Positions 51,328 through 60,944 are shown, counted from the first letter of the stretch. The stretch is DNA of 64,000 nucleotides from Streptomyces sp. STR69 (GCF_024519455.1 NZ_JALJRY010000007.1:1-64000), one strand, 5' to 3'. Program-made: numbers and translations. The notes: generated by a model from the letters alone, not told the origin.

Positions 51328-52506
51328 TCATGGCGGACCGGTGCCGTTCAGCCAGAACGCCCCGTACACGGCCGACGCCACCGCGACACCGCTCACCACC
51401 CACGCTGACCTGGAGGTACGTAGCCGTGCCAGGGCGAGCGCGAGGGGGAACAGCAGGGGGAACGCGGGCATCAGCAGGCGCGGTTTCGAGCCGAAGTAGC
51501 TCGACGCGCACAGCGCGAGCGCGGTGACGACCCCCGTGTACACCAGGAGGGGCAGCGGCTGGCCCTGCCGGACCCCCACGACGTACAGCCAGACGACCAG
51601 CCCGACCCCGACGATGAGCCCGACCCCGGCCAGGGCGGACGGGAACGAGGTGAACTTCTCACCGACGAAACGGGCGAAGGCGGCGCCGCCGTCGAAACCG
51701 TTGCGCCAGCCCGCCTGTACGTCGAGATAGCCCAGCGGACCCTTGCCGGTGCGGTGGCCGACCCACAGGACGTACCCGGCGGCGCCCAGGGGCGCGAGCA
51801 CCAGACCGAGGGCGCACCGCCAGTTCCGCGCGCCGGGCGCGAGCGCCGCGCTGCGATCCCGCACGAAAGAGGTGAGACCCGCGGACGAGGCGGCCCCCAC
51901 GAACGAGGCGATGCCCGCCACCCACAGCGCGGCCACCACGGCGAGCCCCACGGGCCGGGTCAGACCGGCGAACAGCGCCAGGACCCCCGCCGTCGGCCAG
52001 CGTCCGGTCAGCACGGCGTACAGCGACCAGGCGGCGAGCGCCGTGAACAGCGACTCGCTGTACGCCATCGACTGCACGATCCCCACCGGCAGCACGGCCC
52101 ACAGCAGCACGGCACACACGCCCGCCCTGCGGCCGTAGACATGCTCGGCGACCGCGAAGATCCCCCAGGCCGCCGCGAGCGACGCGAGCAGGCTCACCAC
52201 GAGACCGCCGTCGGCGTACGACAGCGGGGAGACCGCGTGCATGAACCTTTCCAGCCAGGGCAGCAGCGGGAAGAAGGCGAGGTTCGAGTGGACGTCGCCG
52301 TTCGGGAGCCGCACCTCGTAGCCGTAACCGAGGTCGGCGACCCGGGTGTACCAGAGGGCGTCCCAGCGGGCTGTCAGCAAGGTGTGGGCGCTCTTGCCGC
52401 GCGCCGCGCTCCACACCGCGAGCACCACCAGGCCCAGGGCGCGGACGGCGGCGTACCCGAGGAGGGCCGGGGCCGCCCGGCGCAGCGGTGCTTCAAGATC
52501 GGTCAC
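51328..52506 (-). CDS. PIG-V-like multi-pass mannosyltransferase
   Basis: A 392-residue polytopic membrane protein with about ten helices. The N-terminal ARWDALWYTRVADLGYGYEV carries the WDA/WY pattern of GPI-mannosyltransferase-II (PIG-V) and related polyprenol-dependent enzymes, followed by NLAFFPLLPWLERFM. The enzyme likely transfers mannose from a polyprenyl donor to an extracellular acceptor; the acceptor is unknown. GTG 52506 is chosen because the frame further upstream is Arg/Pro-rich and not membrane-like. The 236 bases before the PAP2 gene (51092-51327) are AT-richer and hold no gene. Confidence 0.8.
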   Translation of the reverse strand: MTDLEAPLRRAAPALLGYAAVRALGLVVLAVWSAARGKSAHTLLTARWDALWYTRVADLGYGYEVRLPNGDVHSNLAFFPLLPWLERFMHAVSPLSYADGGLVVSLLASLAAAWGIFAVAEHVYGRRAGVCAVLLWAVLPVGIVQSMAYSESLFTALAAWSLYAVLTGRWPTAGVLALFAGLTRPVGLAVVAALWVAGIASFVGAASSAGLTSFVRDRSAALAPGARNWRCALGLVLAPLGAAGYVLWVGHRTGKGPLGYLDVQAGWRNGFDGGAAFARFVGEKFTSFPSALAGVGLIVGVGLVVWLYVVGVRQGQPLPLLVYTGVVTALALCASSYFGSKPRLLMPAFPLLFPLALALARLRTSRSAWVVSGVAVASAVYGAFWLNGTGPP

Positions 52507-52765
52507 GGACCCGATTATCGACGGGGTGCGGAACCGACAGACCCGGCGGGGCGTGGTCCACAGGAGGGGGAGTGGTGTACGCCACACGTGTTGTCCGGGG
52601 AGTGTGAGAGGTCCGCCACGTGGCATTGGCGTGAACTCGCGTACTCTGACGGCTCACTCGCCTTCGTTGCGCGGGTCGGAGACACCGCTCCTCTCCGGCC
52701 GCAGTCACGGGGAGTCCCCACCCCGTGAGCCCGCCGAACGCGAGGGAACATCTGGGAGGTAGTAC

Positions 52766-54373
52766 ATGTCCGGGACGACCACGGCCGCCGCAGCGCTGCG
52801 CCGTCGGGCGGCCGGGGCCGGTGCCAACCGCTGGGTCGTCCTCGTCGTCCTCTGTGTCAGCCTGCTGCTCGTCGCGCTGGACGCCACCGTGCTCCATGTC
52901 GCGGTGCCCGCCGTCACCGAGGACCTCAAACCCGGCGCGATAGAGCTGCTCTGGATCGTCGACGTCTATCCGCTGGTCTGCGCCTCGCTCCTGATCCTCT
53001 TCGGCACGCTCGGCGACCGCGTCGGCCGCAGACGCATCCTGCTCCTCGGCTACGGCCTCTTCGGCATCGCCTCCGGCCTGGCCGCCTGCGCCCATTCCGC
53101 CCAGGTCCTGATCCTCGCGCGGGCGCTGCTCGGCGTCGGCGGCGCGATGATCATGCCCGCCACGCTGTCGATCCTCCGCCAGGTCTTCCCCGACCGGCGC
53201 GAGCGCGCGGTGGCGATCGGCGTGTGGAGCGCGGTGGCCGCGGTGGGCGCGGCGGTGGGTCCGCTGCTCGGCGGTTTCCTCCTCGAACACTTCTGGTGGG
53301 GCTCGGTCTTCCTGGTCAACATCCCCTTGATGCTGATCAGCCTGCCGATCGGCCGCCTTCTGCTCCCCGAGTCCCGCGGCGACCGCAACGGCCCGTGGGA
53401 CGTCGTCGGCGCGCTGATGGCCGCGGGCGGACTCTTCGGAGTCGTCCTGGGCGTGAAGCGGCTCGGCGGCGGAGAGCCCGTGGACAGCGCGTGGACCGTG
53501 GCCCCGCTGCTCGTGGGCGCGGTGCTGCTGGTTCTCTTCGTACGACGGCAACGGCGTCGTACGCATCCGCTGGTGGACCTGAGCATGTTCCGCAGGCCGG
53601 CGTTCAGCACATCGGTCGGCTGCATCGTGCTGGCGATGCTGGCGTTGGTGGGCCTGGAACTGATCGCGGCCCAATACCTGCAACTGGTACTGGGGTTGTC
53701 CCCTCTCCAGACGGGTCTACGACTGCTGCCGCTGACGTTCGCGGCGATGGCGGCCGGGCTGTTCGGGGCGCGGATGCTCCGGCGTTTCGGCCCGCGCCGG
53801 ATGGTGTGCTCGGGCTTCTGCCTCACCGCGGTCTCGGTGCTGACGCTCACCGCGATGGGCGGCCGGGACAACACCGGGCTGCTGCTCTTCGGGTTCCTGC
53901 TGCTCGGGTTCGGCCTGGAGATGACGCTCTTCGGGGCGTACGAGTCGATGCTGAGCGAGTCGCCGCCGGACCAGGCGGGCGGCGCGGCGGCGATCGGCGA
54001 GACCTCCTACCAACTCGGCGCCGGCATCGGCATCGCGCTCCTCGGCAGCGTCATGAACGCGGCGTACGCGCCCGGGCTGCGGTCCGTGCCCGGGGTGCCG
54101 ACCTCCGCGTCGGCCTCGGCGGGCCACTCACTGGGCGAGGCCTACGACATCGCCGCGCGTCTGGGCGGGGTGCGTGGTGCCGCCCTGCGCGACGCGGCTC
54201 GGCACGCCTTCGTGCACGGCCTGCACGTCACGCTGCTCGTCAGCGCGGGCCTGCTGCTGCTGGGCGCGGTGATGGCGTTGCGGTTGCCCCGCATCATGCA
54301 CTGCGAGGTGCCCGCGGCGGCTGTAGCGGTACCTGCCCCTCGCGAAGTGACACAGTCCCGCGTCTCCGCCTGA
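52766..54373 (+). CDS. MFS transporter, DHA2 (EmrB/QacA) drug-efflux type
   Basis: A 535-residue proton-antiport exporter with about 14 membrane helices. Motif A-like GDRVGRRRILLLGYGLFGIAS follows helix 2 and motif C-like GVWSAVAAVGAAVGPLLGGFLLEHFWWGSVFLVNIPL (about 155-190) is typical of antiporters. The N-terminal helix has the LDATVLHVAVP sequence of the EmrB/QacA family. Substrates are probably toxic compounds or an antibiotic. The ATG follows GGGAGG. No TetR-type regulator gene is adjacent. Confidence 0.92.
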   Translation: MSGTTTAAAALRRRAAGAGANRWVVLVVLCVSLLLVALDATVLHVAVPAVTEDLKPGAIELLWIVDVYPLVCASLLILFGTLGDRVGRRRILLLGYGLFGIASGLAACAHSAQVLILARALLGVGGAMIMPATLSILRQVFPDRRERAVAIGVWSAVAAVGAAVGPLLGGFLLEHFWWGSVFLVNIPLMLISLPIGRLLLPESRGDRNGPWDVVGALMAAGGLFGVVLGVKRLGGGEPVDSAWTVAPLLVGAVLLVLFVRRQRRRTHPLVDLSMFRRPAFSTSVGCIVLAMLALVGLELIAAQYLQLVLGLSPLQTGLRLLPLTFAAMAAGLFGARMLRRFGPRRMVCSGFCLTAVSVLTLTAMGGRDNTGLLLFGFLLLGFGLEMTLFGAYESMLSESPPDQAGGAAAIGETSYQLGAGIGIALLGSVMNAAYAPGLRSVPGVPTSASASAGHSLGEAYDIAARLGGVRGAALRDAARHAFVHGLHVTLLVSAGLLLLGAVMALRLPRIMHCEVPAAAVAVPAPREVTQSRVSA

Positions 54374-54475
54374 ACAACATCTCCCACCCACGCACCGCCC
54401 GCTACGGGCGCTTGAAGGGTGGACGTCTCCTGTGGGGGTGCCTCGCCGTCGGCGCCTGCCCGTCCGCGCTATCGT

Positions 54476-54492
54476 AACTAGCAGTGGTAGTT
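54476..54492. promoter_or_regulatory. Small inverted repeat upstream of the acyl-CoA dehydrogenase
   Basis: AACTA (54476-54480) and TAGTT (54488-54492) are separated by seven bases, 24 bases before the ATG. A TetR/FadR-type site is possible but the arms are short. Confidence 0.35.
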
Positions 54493-54515
54493 TTCTTAGA
54501 TTTCGGAGGCTGTGC

Positions 54516-55712
54516 ATGGCTGCGTCCTCGTCCTCGAAGTTGCCCCCCTTCGACCCCGCCGACCCCCTCGGCATCGACGACCTGCTCGACCCCGAGGACC
54601 TCGCGATCCGCGACACCGTTCGCGCATGGGCTGCCGACAAGGTGCTGCCGTACGTCGCCGAGTGGTACGAGAAGGGGGAGTTGCCCGGGATCCGGGAGCT
54701 CGCGCGGGAGTTGGGCGGTATCGGTGCCCTCGGGATGTCGCTCGACGGGTACGGCTGTGCCGGTGCCTCCGCCGTCCAATACGGGCTCGCCTGCCTGGAG
54801 TTGGAGGCCGCCGACTCGGGCATCCGGTCGCTCGTGTCGGTGCAGGGATCGCTCGCCATGTACGCCATCCACCGCTTCGGGAGCGAGGAACAGAAGCAGG
54901 CGTGGCTGCCGCGCATGGCCTCCGGTGACGTCATCGGCTGCTTCGGACTGACCGAGCCCGACCACGGTTCCGACCCCGGCGGTATGCGGACCTACGCCAA
55001 GCGCGACGGCGGAGACTGGGTGCTCAACGGGCGGAAGATGTGGATCACCAACGGGTCCGTGGCTGGTGTCGCCGTCGTGTGGGCGCAGACCGACGACGGG
55101 ATCCGCGGGTTCGTCGTACCCACCGACAGCACCGGATTCTCCGCGCCCGAGATCAAGCACAAGTGGTCACTGCGTGCGTCCGTCACCAGTGAACTCGTCC
55201 TCGACGACGTACGGTTGCCGGCCGATGCCGTGCTGCCGGAGGTCGTCGGACTGAAGGGGCCGCTGAGCTGTCTGTCGCACGCCCGTTACGGAATCGTGTG
55301 GGGTGCGATGGGCGCGGCGCGCGCTTCCTTCGAGTCCGCCGTCGAATACGCGAAGACCCGGGAGCAGTTCGGGCGGCCCATCGGCGGCTTCCAGCTCACC
55401 CAGGCCAAGCTCGCCGACATGGCGGTCGAACTGCACAAGGGGATTCTGCTCGCCCATCATCTGGGGCGGCGCATGGACGCCGGGCGCCTGCGTCCCGAGC
55501 AGGTCAGCTTCGGCAAGCTGAACAACGTACGGGAGGCCATCGAGATCTGCCGTACGGCACGGACGATCCTCGGTGCCAACGGGATCTCGCTGGAGTACCC
55601 GGTGATGCGGCACGCGACGAACCTGGAGTCGGTGCTCACGTACGAGGGCACCGTCGAGATGCACCAGCTCGTGCTGGGCAAGGCGCTCACCGGACTCGAC
55701 GCCTTCCGGTAG
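54516..55712 (+). CDS. Acyl-CoA dehydrogenase, glutaryl-CoA-dehydrogenase-like
   Basis: A 398-residue FAD enzyme of the acyl-CoA dehydrogenase fold. GLTEPDHGSDPGGMRTYA is the flavin-binding strand, SVQGSLAMYAI is typical of glutaryl-CoA dehydrogenases, and the catalytic Glu lies in TYEGTVEMHQLVLGKALTG (about residue 377). Members decarboxylate glutaryl-CoA to crotonyl-CoA in lysine/tryptophan breakdown, but actinobacterial relatives also oxidise other acyl-CoAs. ATG 54516 has GGAGG six bases upstream. A bidirectional terminator lies at the end. Confidence 0.88.
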   Translation: MAASSSSKLPPFDPADPLGIDDLLDPEDLAIRDTVRAWAADKVLPYVAEWYEKGELPGIRELARELGGIGALGMSLDGYGCAGASAVQYGLACLELEAADSGIRSLVSVQGSLAMYAIHRFGSEEQKQAWLPRMASGDVIGCFGLTEPDHGSDPGGMRTYAKRDGGDWVLNGRKMWITNGSVAGVAVVWAQTDDGIRGFVVPTDSTGFSAPEIKHKWSLRASVTSELVLDDVRLPADAVLPEVVGLKGPLSCLSHARYGIVWGAMGAARASFESAVEYAKTREQFGRPIGGFQLTQAKLADMAVELHKGILLAHHLGRRMDAGRLRPEQVSFGKLNNVREAIEICRTARTILGANGISLEYPVMRHATNLESVLTYEGTVEMHQLVLGKALTGLDAFR

Positions 55713-55742
55713 GAAGACCCGAAGTCCTGTTCAACCCTGCGG

Positions 55743-55771
55743 GAGGCAGGGCCGATGAGCGGCCCTGCCTC
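55743..55771. terminator. Bidirectional terminator overlapping the sepF-like stop
   Basis: A 12-bp perfect stem (55743-55754 with 55760-55771) with ATGAG loop, between convergent genes; it covers the last bases of the sepF-like gene. Confidence 0.88.
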
Positions 55772-56210
55772 AGCTCTGGTTGAAGAAACCGTCCTCGCGG
55801 CGCGCGACCGGGTCGCCGCTGACGATCTCCGTGTTGGCGGGGGTCAGCAGGAAGACACGGTTCGCTACCCGCTCGATCGTGCCGCGCAGTCCGAAGGTCA
55901 GGCCGGCCGCGAAGTCGACCACGCGCTTGGCGTCGGTCGCCTCCATCGCCGTGAGGTTCACGATCACCGGAACCCCTTCCCGGAACAGCTCGCCGATGGC
56001 GCGGGCGTCCCGGAAGCTGTCCGGGGTGACCGTGCCGATGCGTCGGCCCTTCACCTCGGCGACGTCCGAGGCCACCTTCACTCGCGGGTCCGTCACCCAG
56101 GCATCCCCGGGCTGCTCGGTCCCTTCGGAGTAGTCGTCGTCGTAGTAGCGCTCGTCATCGTTGTCGTCAACGAGCCCAAGCCAGGCACTCGCCTTGCGTA
56201 CCGATCCCAT
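55770..56210 (-). CDS. sflA: SepF-like cell-division protein
   Basis: A 146-residue cytosolic protein of the SepF family. It has a short N-terminal amphipathic helix ([14 protein letters not shown]), an acidic, Tyr/Asp-rich linker ([13 protein letters not shown]), and a C-terminal SepF domain (about 65-140) with [44 protein letters not shown]. SepF tethers FtsZ to the membrane. Streptomyces has SepF plus two SepF-like proteins, SflA and SflB, that limit Z-ring formation; the shorter size and gene neighbourhood fit SflA (S. coelicolor SCO1749 region), which I infer and have not proven. The ATG follows GAGGAGG. It is not next to ftsZ. Confidence 0.85.
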   Translation of the reverse strand: MGSVRKASAWLGLVDDNDDERYYDDDYSEGTEQPGDAWVTDPRVKVASDVAEVKGRRIGTVTPDSFRDARAIGELFREGVPVIVNLTAMEATDAKRVVDFAAGLTFGLRGTIERVANRVFLLTPANTEIVSGDPVARREDGFFNQS

Positions 56211-56535
56211 GGACGCCTCCTCTCACAGCGGTCTTTATTGCTATCCGCATCCCTATGGTCATCCATGATGCGGATCGCGCGCCAAGTGGATAGACGCCGC
56301 GCGGGGGGTTTGTGACGCTACTGGTGCACAGCCAATACGTCGAGGGCCCCCGTGTATCAAGGGTGTTGCCGCATAGGGCTGCTGACTGAGAGTGAAATAT
56401 GATTCTTCCCGGCGTCCGGGTGATGGCTGGTGCGTACGGGTGAACAGATGGCCGATACGATGCGGCCGCTCGGCGACCCTCCGGGTGTCGTAGTGAACGC
56501 CACGTCAGATGTCGTACACGCCACGGGGGATCGTC
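56211..56535. other. Divergent intergenic region between sepF-like and DUF5685 genes
   Basis: Mixed-GC stretch with no supported gene. AT-rich patches at about 56236-56250 and 56390-56405 could hold promoters for the two divergent genes. I see no strong hairpin or operator. Confidence 0.4.
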
Positions 56536-57729
56536 GTGTTCGGAATGGTCAGGCCCTGCAGTCATCGGCTCGGAGAGAGCCTCAAGGCCCAGTGGATGGC
56601 GCACTTGTGCGGGTTGTGCCTCGCGCTGCGCGGAGACCACGGGCAGCTCGCGCGGGTGGTCACCAACTACGACGGGCTGCTGCTCTCGGTTCTGACGGAG
56701 GCTCAGGCCGAGCGGGCGGGCGGTGGCCTGCGGCGTACGGCCGGGCCCTGCCCGTTGCGCGGGATGCGGACCGCGTCCGTCGCGCAGGGCGAGGGGGCGC
56801 GCCTCGCGGCGGCCGTCTCGCTGGTGCTCGCCTCCGCCAAGGTGCGTGACCATGTCGCCGACGGGGACGGGCTGCTGGCCCGTAAGCCGGTGGCGCTGGC
56901 TGCGCGGCGGGTCGCCGGGAGCTGGGGGCGGGCCGGGGCGCGCACCGGCACGGCCGTCGGGTTCGACGCCGGTGTCCTCGTCGAGGCCGTGGAGCGGCAG
57001 TTCGGCATCGAGGCCCTCGCCGGGCCCGGCACCCCGATCCTGACCGTCACCGAACCGACCGAGACGGCCACCGCAGCCGCCTTCGCCCACACCGCGCTCC
57101 TGGCCGGACGGCCCGGCAACGCCGTACCGCTCGCCGAGGCCGGGCGCCTCTTCGGCCGGCTCGCGCATCTCCTGGACGCCGTGGAGGACCGGGAGGCGGA
57201 TGCCGCGGCTGGTGCCTGGAATCCCCTCACCGCGACCGGCACCCCGCTCACCGAGGCACGGCGGCTGGCCGACGACGCGCTGCACGGGATACGGCTCGCG
57301 CTGCGGGAGACGTCCTTCACGGACGGCAAGTTGGCGCATCTGCTGCTCGCGCACGAACTGGGGCGCTCGGTGGACCGGGCCTTCGGGACACAGTCGTGCG
57401 GGCACGGACCCGAGGCGGCGTTCGGGCCGCCGCAGACTCCGTACCTGCCGGGCGATCCGCGCCACGACGGCAATCCCTACGGCGGGAATCCCCACGGCGG
57501 CAACCCCTTCGGCGGTGAGCCCCCGCGGCCCGACAAGCGCGGCTTCTGGGCCGGGTGCGCCGCCGCGCTCGGGCTGTGCTGCACCTGCAAGGTGTGCTGT
57601 GCCGACGAGTTCGAGGGGCCGTGGTCCCGGAGGCGGCGTGAGGGGTGCTGCTCGAACTGCGACTGCTCGTGCTGCGACGCCTGCGAATGCTGCGAGTGCT
57701 GTGAATGCCTCTCGTGCTGCGACTGCTGA
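56536..57729 (+). CDS. DUF5685 family protein with a very cysteine-rich tail
   Basis: A 397-residue protein. The N-terminal domain begins VFGMVRPCSHRLGESLKAQW and has HLCGLCLALRGDHG, giving a conserved Cys cluster (Cys residues at RPC and CGLC), then mostly helical sequence to about residue 315. A short repeat of NPYGGNPHGGNPFGGEP follows, then a 62-residue tail with 21 Cys, many as CC or CxC pairs (CCSNCDCSCCDACECCECC). The tail is like metal-binding metallothionein-type or scaffold segments. Function is unknown; no signal peptide is seen. GTG 56536 has GGGGGA upstream and matches the family-like N-terminus. Confidence 0.82.
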   Translation: MFGMVRPCSHRLGESLKAQWMAHLCGLCLALRGDHGQLARVVTNYDGLLLSVLTEAQAERAGGGLRRTAGPCPLRGMRTASVAQGEGARLAAAVSLVLASAKVRDHVADGDGLLARKPVALAARRVAGSWGRAGARTGTAVGFDAGVLVEAVERQFGIEALAGPGTPILTVTEPTETATAAAFAHTALLAGRPGNAVPLAEAGRLFGRLAHLLDAVEDREADAAAGAWNPLTATGTPLTEARRLADDALHGIRLALRETSFTDGKLAHLLLAHELGRSVDRAFGTQSCGHGPEAAFGPPQTPYLPGDPRHDGNPYGGNPHGGNPFGGEPPRPDKRGFWAGCAAALGLCCTCKVCCADEFEGPWSRRRREGCCSNCDCSCCDACECCECCECLSCCDC

Positions 57730-57730
57730 A

Positions 57731-57764
57731 CGTGACGGGCAGTCACGGTCGTTGTATACGACCG
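57731..57764 (+). terminator. Two small tandem hairpins after the DUF5685 gene
   Basis: CGTGAC/GTCACG (57731-57736, 57742-57747) and CGGTCGT/ACGACCG (57746-57752, 57758-57764), each with a 5-base loop, directly after the stop. They overlap by two bases so only one may form fully. Confidence 0.45.
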
Positions 57765-57934
57765 CCTCGCGGGCCATTGCCGACCTGCCAGGTCGGGCGA
57801 CCCGTGTTTCGGCGCGGTAAAACAAAAACATGATCCGGTGACCGGTGTGCCGTGAGGGTCGTTGGGCGGGAGCAGAACCATTTCTGCCTCAGGTTCGACT
57901 CTTGATCAACTCGCCACCCACTTAAGGCACTTCA

Positions 57935-60166
57935 GTGGACGTCACAACAAAAGCGACCACCAGCATCCGCGCCAGGCTGCTGAGGATTCTGGTCCTCGCC
58001 CTCGCGGTCCTGCTCGCCCTGCTCGGCATCGCGGCCACCGAGCAGATCTCCGCCTACCGCAACGCCTCCGCGACCGCCGACAACGCCCGCCTGGAGATCA
58101 CCCTCCAGGGGCTCGTGCACGAGCTGCAGAAGGAGCGCGGGCTCACCACCGGATACGTGGGCGGAGTCCGGCAGTTCAGCGCCAAACTGCCCGCGCAGCG
58201 CAAGGCGACCGACGCCGCCCGTGAGCAGCTGGACGTGGCCCTGAAGGGGCGCGAGGACTCGGCCGCCGGTTCCGTGCGCGAGTCCCTCGGGCGGCTCGAC
58301 GGTCTCGCCGGGATCCGCAAGGACGCCGACGACGGCACCGGCGTGGTGAAGGACACCTTCGACTACTTCACCACCACCATCACCGTCCTCGACCGGCTCG
58401 ACCTCGGCCTCGGAGACGTCCACGACGGCACCCTGCGCGACGCCTACCAGGCGCTCCAAGTCCTCGGCAACGCCAAGGAGTTCACCGGCGAGGAGCGGGC
58501 CATCGTGCTCGGCTCGGTACGCGCCGGGAAGTTCCGCGGCGACGACTACGGCCGGTTCATGGAGATCCGCGCCGGACGCCTCGCCGCCCTCGACGCCTTC
58601 CCGCGGTCGGCCACCGCCGTGCAGGAGCGGCGCCTGAACACCGCCCTGACCACGCCCGACGCCGAGCGCGCGCTGTCGTACGAGAGCAAGGCGGTGCACG
58701 GCACCGGGAAGCTGAAGGCGAGCGTCATTCCGCCCATGGCCTGGTGGGATGCGACGACCTCCACCATCAACGGGATGCGCGGCGTACAGATCAGCCTCGG
58801 CACCGATGTCGAGAACCGGGCCGCGCAGCTGGAGAGTTCGGCCCAGCGCGACCTGCTGCTGTTCCTGCTGCTCGCGCTCGGCACGATCGCCGCGCTCGGC
58901 GCGCTGGCCCTCGACTGTGTCCGGTCGGTCTCCTCGCCGCTGGTCGAACTCGCCCAGCAGGCACGGGAGGTGGCCGGGAGCCGGCTGCCGCAGGCCGTGG
59001 CCGCCGTACAGGACGGCTCGTCCGGGGCGGCGCCGCAGCCGCCCGCCCGGCTCGTCGTCACCCACCGGGCCGGGGCCGAAGTCCGGGAGGTGGCCGAGGC
59101 GTTCGACCGGGTGCAGCGGTCCGCCTTCGATCTCGCCACCGAGCAGGCCGTGTTGCGGCGCAACGCCACCGACTCGCTGGTGAGCCTGGGCCGTCGCAAC
59201 CAGAACCTGGTGCGCCGTCAGATCAGCTTCATCAACAAGCTGGAGCACGAGGACGCCGACCCCGCGACCCTCGCCAACCTCTTCGAACTCGACCACCTGG
59301 CCACCCGTATGCGCCGCAACGCCGAAAGCCTCCTCGTGCTCGCCGGAGAGTCCAGCCCGCGCCCCTGGTCCACCCCGCTGGCCGTCAACGACGTGCTGCG
59401 CGCCGCGCTGTCCGAGGTCGAGGAGTACCGGCGGGTCACCCTGCGGCGCATCGAGCCCGCGTTCGTCACCGGCTCCGTCGTCGTCGAAATCGCCCACCTG
59501 CTGGCCGAGTTGGTGGAGAACGCGCTGAGTTTCTCGCCGCCGGACTCCGACGTGGAGATCGAGGGACGGCGCACCAGCGCCGGTTACCTGATCGCGATCG
59601 TCGACCACGGGCTCGGCATGGACAACCAGGCCCTCGCCGAGGCCAACGTAAGGCTCTCCGGCACCGCCAGCTTCATGGCCGAACCCACCCGGTTCCTGGG
59701 CCACTTCGTGGTCGGCGCGCTCGCCCGCAAGTGCGGTATCGAGGTACGGCTCGGCGAGGCGCCGGCGGCCGGTGTGGTCGCGCGGGTGCTGATCCCCGCG
59801 GCGTTGCTGACGGAGAAGGCGGCCGAGGCGAAGCCCTCGGTCCCGGCACCGAGGAAGGCGGAGACGGACATGGAGCCGAAGCCCGAACCGGCGGTCGCCC
59901 CGGTGGCCGCCAAGGGCGGTTCGTCCGCCGCGCGCACCCGCAACGGCCTGGTCAAGCGGCCACAGCGGAGCGGTATCGCGGCGGCGGTGAGTGAGACCGA
60001 CCGGACCGACCGGACCACCCCCACCGCACCGCCGAACCCGGAACGGACCCCCGAACAGGTCTCCGGGATGCTCTCCACGCTGCGCAGCGCCCACATGCGG
60101 GGCGGGATCAGCGTCGAGAAGGAGAAGCAGCAGAACGCCGAGACGAACGAGGGTGCCGCCAAGTGA
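57935..60166 (+). CDS. cvnA: Conservon sensor histidine kinase-like protein CvnA
   Basis: A 743-residue membrane protein. Helix 1 (about 15-35), an extracellular NIT-like (nitrate/nitrite-sensing) domain with HELQKERGLTTGYVGG, and helix 2 at about 308-328 are followed by a cytosolic part. The kinase-like core has FELDHLATRMRRNAESLLVLAG (a DHp-like segment with a conserved His) and HATPase motifs LVENALSFSPPDS and VDHGLGMDNQALAEANVRL. The C-terminal 130 residues are Ala/Pro/Lys-rich. CvnA proteins resemble histidine kinases and may sense signals for the GTPase CvnD. GTG start; the stop overlaps cvnB. In S. coelicolor there are 13 such conservons. Confidence 0.93.
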   Translation: MDVTTKATTSIRARLLRILVLALAVLLALLGIAATEQISAYRNASATADNARLEITLQGLVHELQKERGLTTGYVGGVRQFSAKLPAQRKATDAAREQLDVALKGREDSAAGSVRESLGRLDGLAGIRKDADDGTGVVKDTFDYFTTTITVLDRLDLGLGDVHDGTLRDAYQALQVLGNAKEFTGEERAIVLGSVRAGKFRGDDYGRFMEIRAGRLAALDAFPRSATAVQERRLNTALTTPDAERALSYESKAVHGTGKLKASVIPPMAWWDATTSTINGMRGVQISLGTDVENRAAQLESSAQRDLLLFLLLALGTIAALGALALDCVRSVSSPLVELAQQAREVAGSRLPQAVAAVQDGSSGAAPQPPARLVVTHRAGAEVREVAEAFDRVQRSAFDLATEQAVLRRNATDSLVSLGRRNQNLVRRQISFINKLEHEDADPATLANLFELDHLATRMRRNAESLLVLAGESSPRPWSTPLAVNDVLRAALSEVEEYRRVTLRRIEPAFVTGSVVVEIAHLLAELVENALSFSPPDSDVEIEGRRTSAGYLIAIVDHGLGMDNQALAEANVRLSGTASFMAEPTRFLGHFVVGALARKCGIEVRLGEAPAAGVVARVLIPAALLTEKAAEAKPSVPAPRKAETDMEPKPEPAVAPVAAKGGSSAARTRNGLVKRPQRSGIAAAVSETDRTDRTTPTAPPNPERTPEQVSGMLSTLRSAHMRGGISVEKEKQQNAETNEGAAK

Positions 60167-60591
60167 CCGCCGTCGACACCCAGCACGACTCGCAGACCTT
60201 CAACTGGCTGCTCGCCAACTTCGTCAAGAGCACCGACGGCGTACGGGACGCGGTCGCCGTCTCCTCCGACGGACTGCTGATCGCCGTGTCGGACGGGCTC
60301 GGGCGGACCGAGGCCGACCATCTCGCCGCGATCGTCTCGGGGTTGAGCAGTCTGGCCCGCAGCGCGTCCAAGCGGTACAGCTTCGACGGAGTCAAACTGA
60401 TCATGATCGAGATGGGCCGGGGTTTCCTGCTCGTCTCGGCGATCCGGGACGGCAGCTGTCTCGGTGTCCTCGCCGACAGCAGCGGTGAACTGGGCCTCGT
60501 CGGCTACGAGATGGCGGTGCTCGCGGAGCGGGCGGGTGATCTGCTCACCCCGATGCTCATCGCCGATCTGCGGCAGGCGTTGCCACGGTGA
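60163..60591 (+). CDS. cvnB: Roadblock/LC7 domain protein CvnB
   Basis: A 142-residue roadblock/LC7 protein (FNWLLANFVKSTDGVRDAVAVSSDGLLIAVSDGLGRTEADHLAAIVSGLSSLA), the usual GTPase-regulating partner in a conservon. It starts GTG overlapping cvnA and ends overlapping cvnC, so all four cvn genes are translationally coupled. It probably contacts CvnD and the sensor CvnA at the membrane. Confidence 0.94.
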   Translation: MTAVDTQHDSQTFNWLLANFVKSTDGVRDAVAVSSDGLLIAVSDGLGRTEADHLAAIVSGLSSLARSASKRYSFDGVKLIMIEMGRGFLLVSAIRDGSCLGVLADSSGELGLVGYEMAVLAERAGDLLTPMLIADLRQALPR

Positions 60592-60944
60592 ACGGTGAAC
60601 AGTCCAGGGACGTAGAACCTGATGAGGACGCGACGTTCGTCCGGCCGTTCATCATCACCGGCGGCCGGTCCGAGCCCCTCCAGGCCGATCTGCGCCTGGA
60701 GACGCTGGTCGTCGCCGTCGGCGTGCCGGATCCGTCGCTCGCTTTCGAGCGGCGCCACATCGTCGCGGTGTGCGAGCGGCCGACGACCGTCGCGGAGGTG
60801 GCGCACCGGGTCGGGGTGCCCCTTGGAGTGGCGAAGGTGCTGATCTCCGACCTCGTCGTCGCCGGGCAACTCGCCTGCCGGCAACCCGCGGAGCTGCCGC
60901 TCCCGATGCTCGAAAGGATCAGGGACCATGTCCGGGCGCTCTGA
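60588..60944 (+). CDS. cvnC: DUF742 protein CvnC
   Basis: A 118-residue DUF742 protein with the family pattern VRPFIITGGRSEPLQADLRLETLV at the N-terminus and a winged-helix-like C-terminus: ERRHIVAVCERPTTVAEVAHRVGVPLGVAKVLISDLVVAGQLAC. It is the third conservon component, of unknown biochemical role. It overlaps cvnB as GTGA and cvnD by 17 bases. Confidence 0.94.
   Translation: MNGEQSRDVEPDEDATFVRPFIITGGRSEPLQADLRLETLVVAVGVPDPSLAFERRHIVAVCERPTTVAEVAHRVGVPLGVAKVLISDLVVAGQLACRQPAELPLPMLERIRDHVRAL

Noticed and set aside
57932..60094. Long open frame antisense to cvnA
   Set aside because: Low-complexity Gly/Glu/Arg protein, no ribosome-binding site, and cvnA on the other strand is fully supported.
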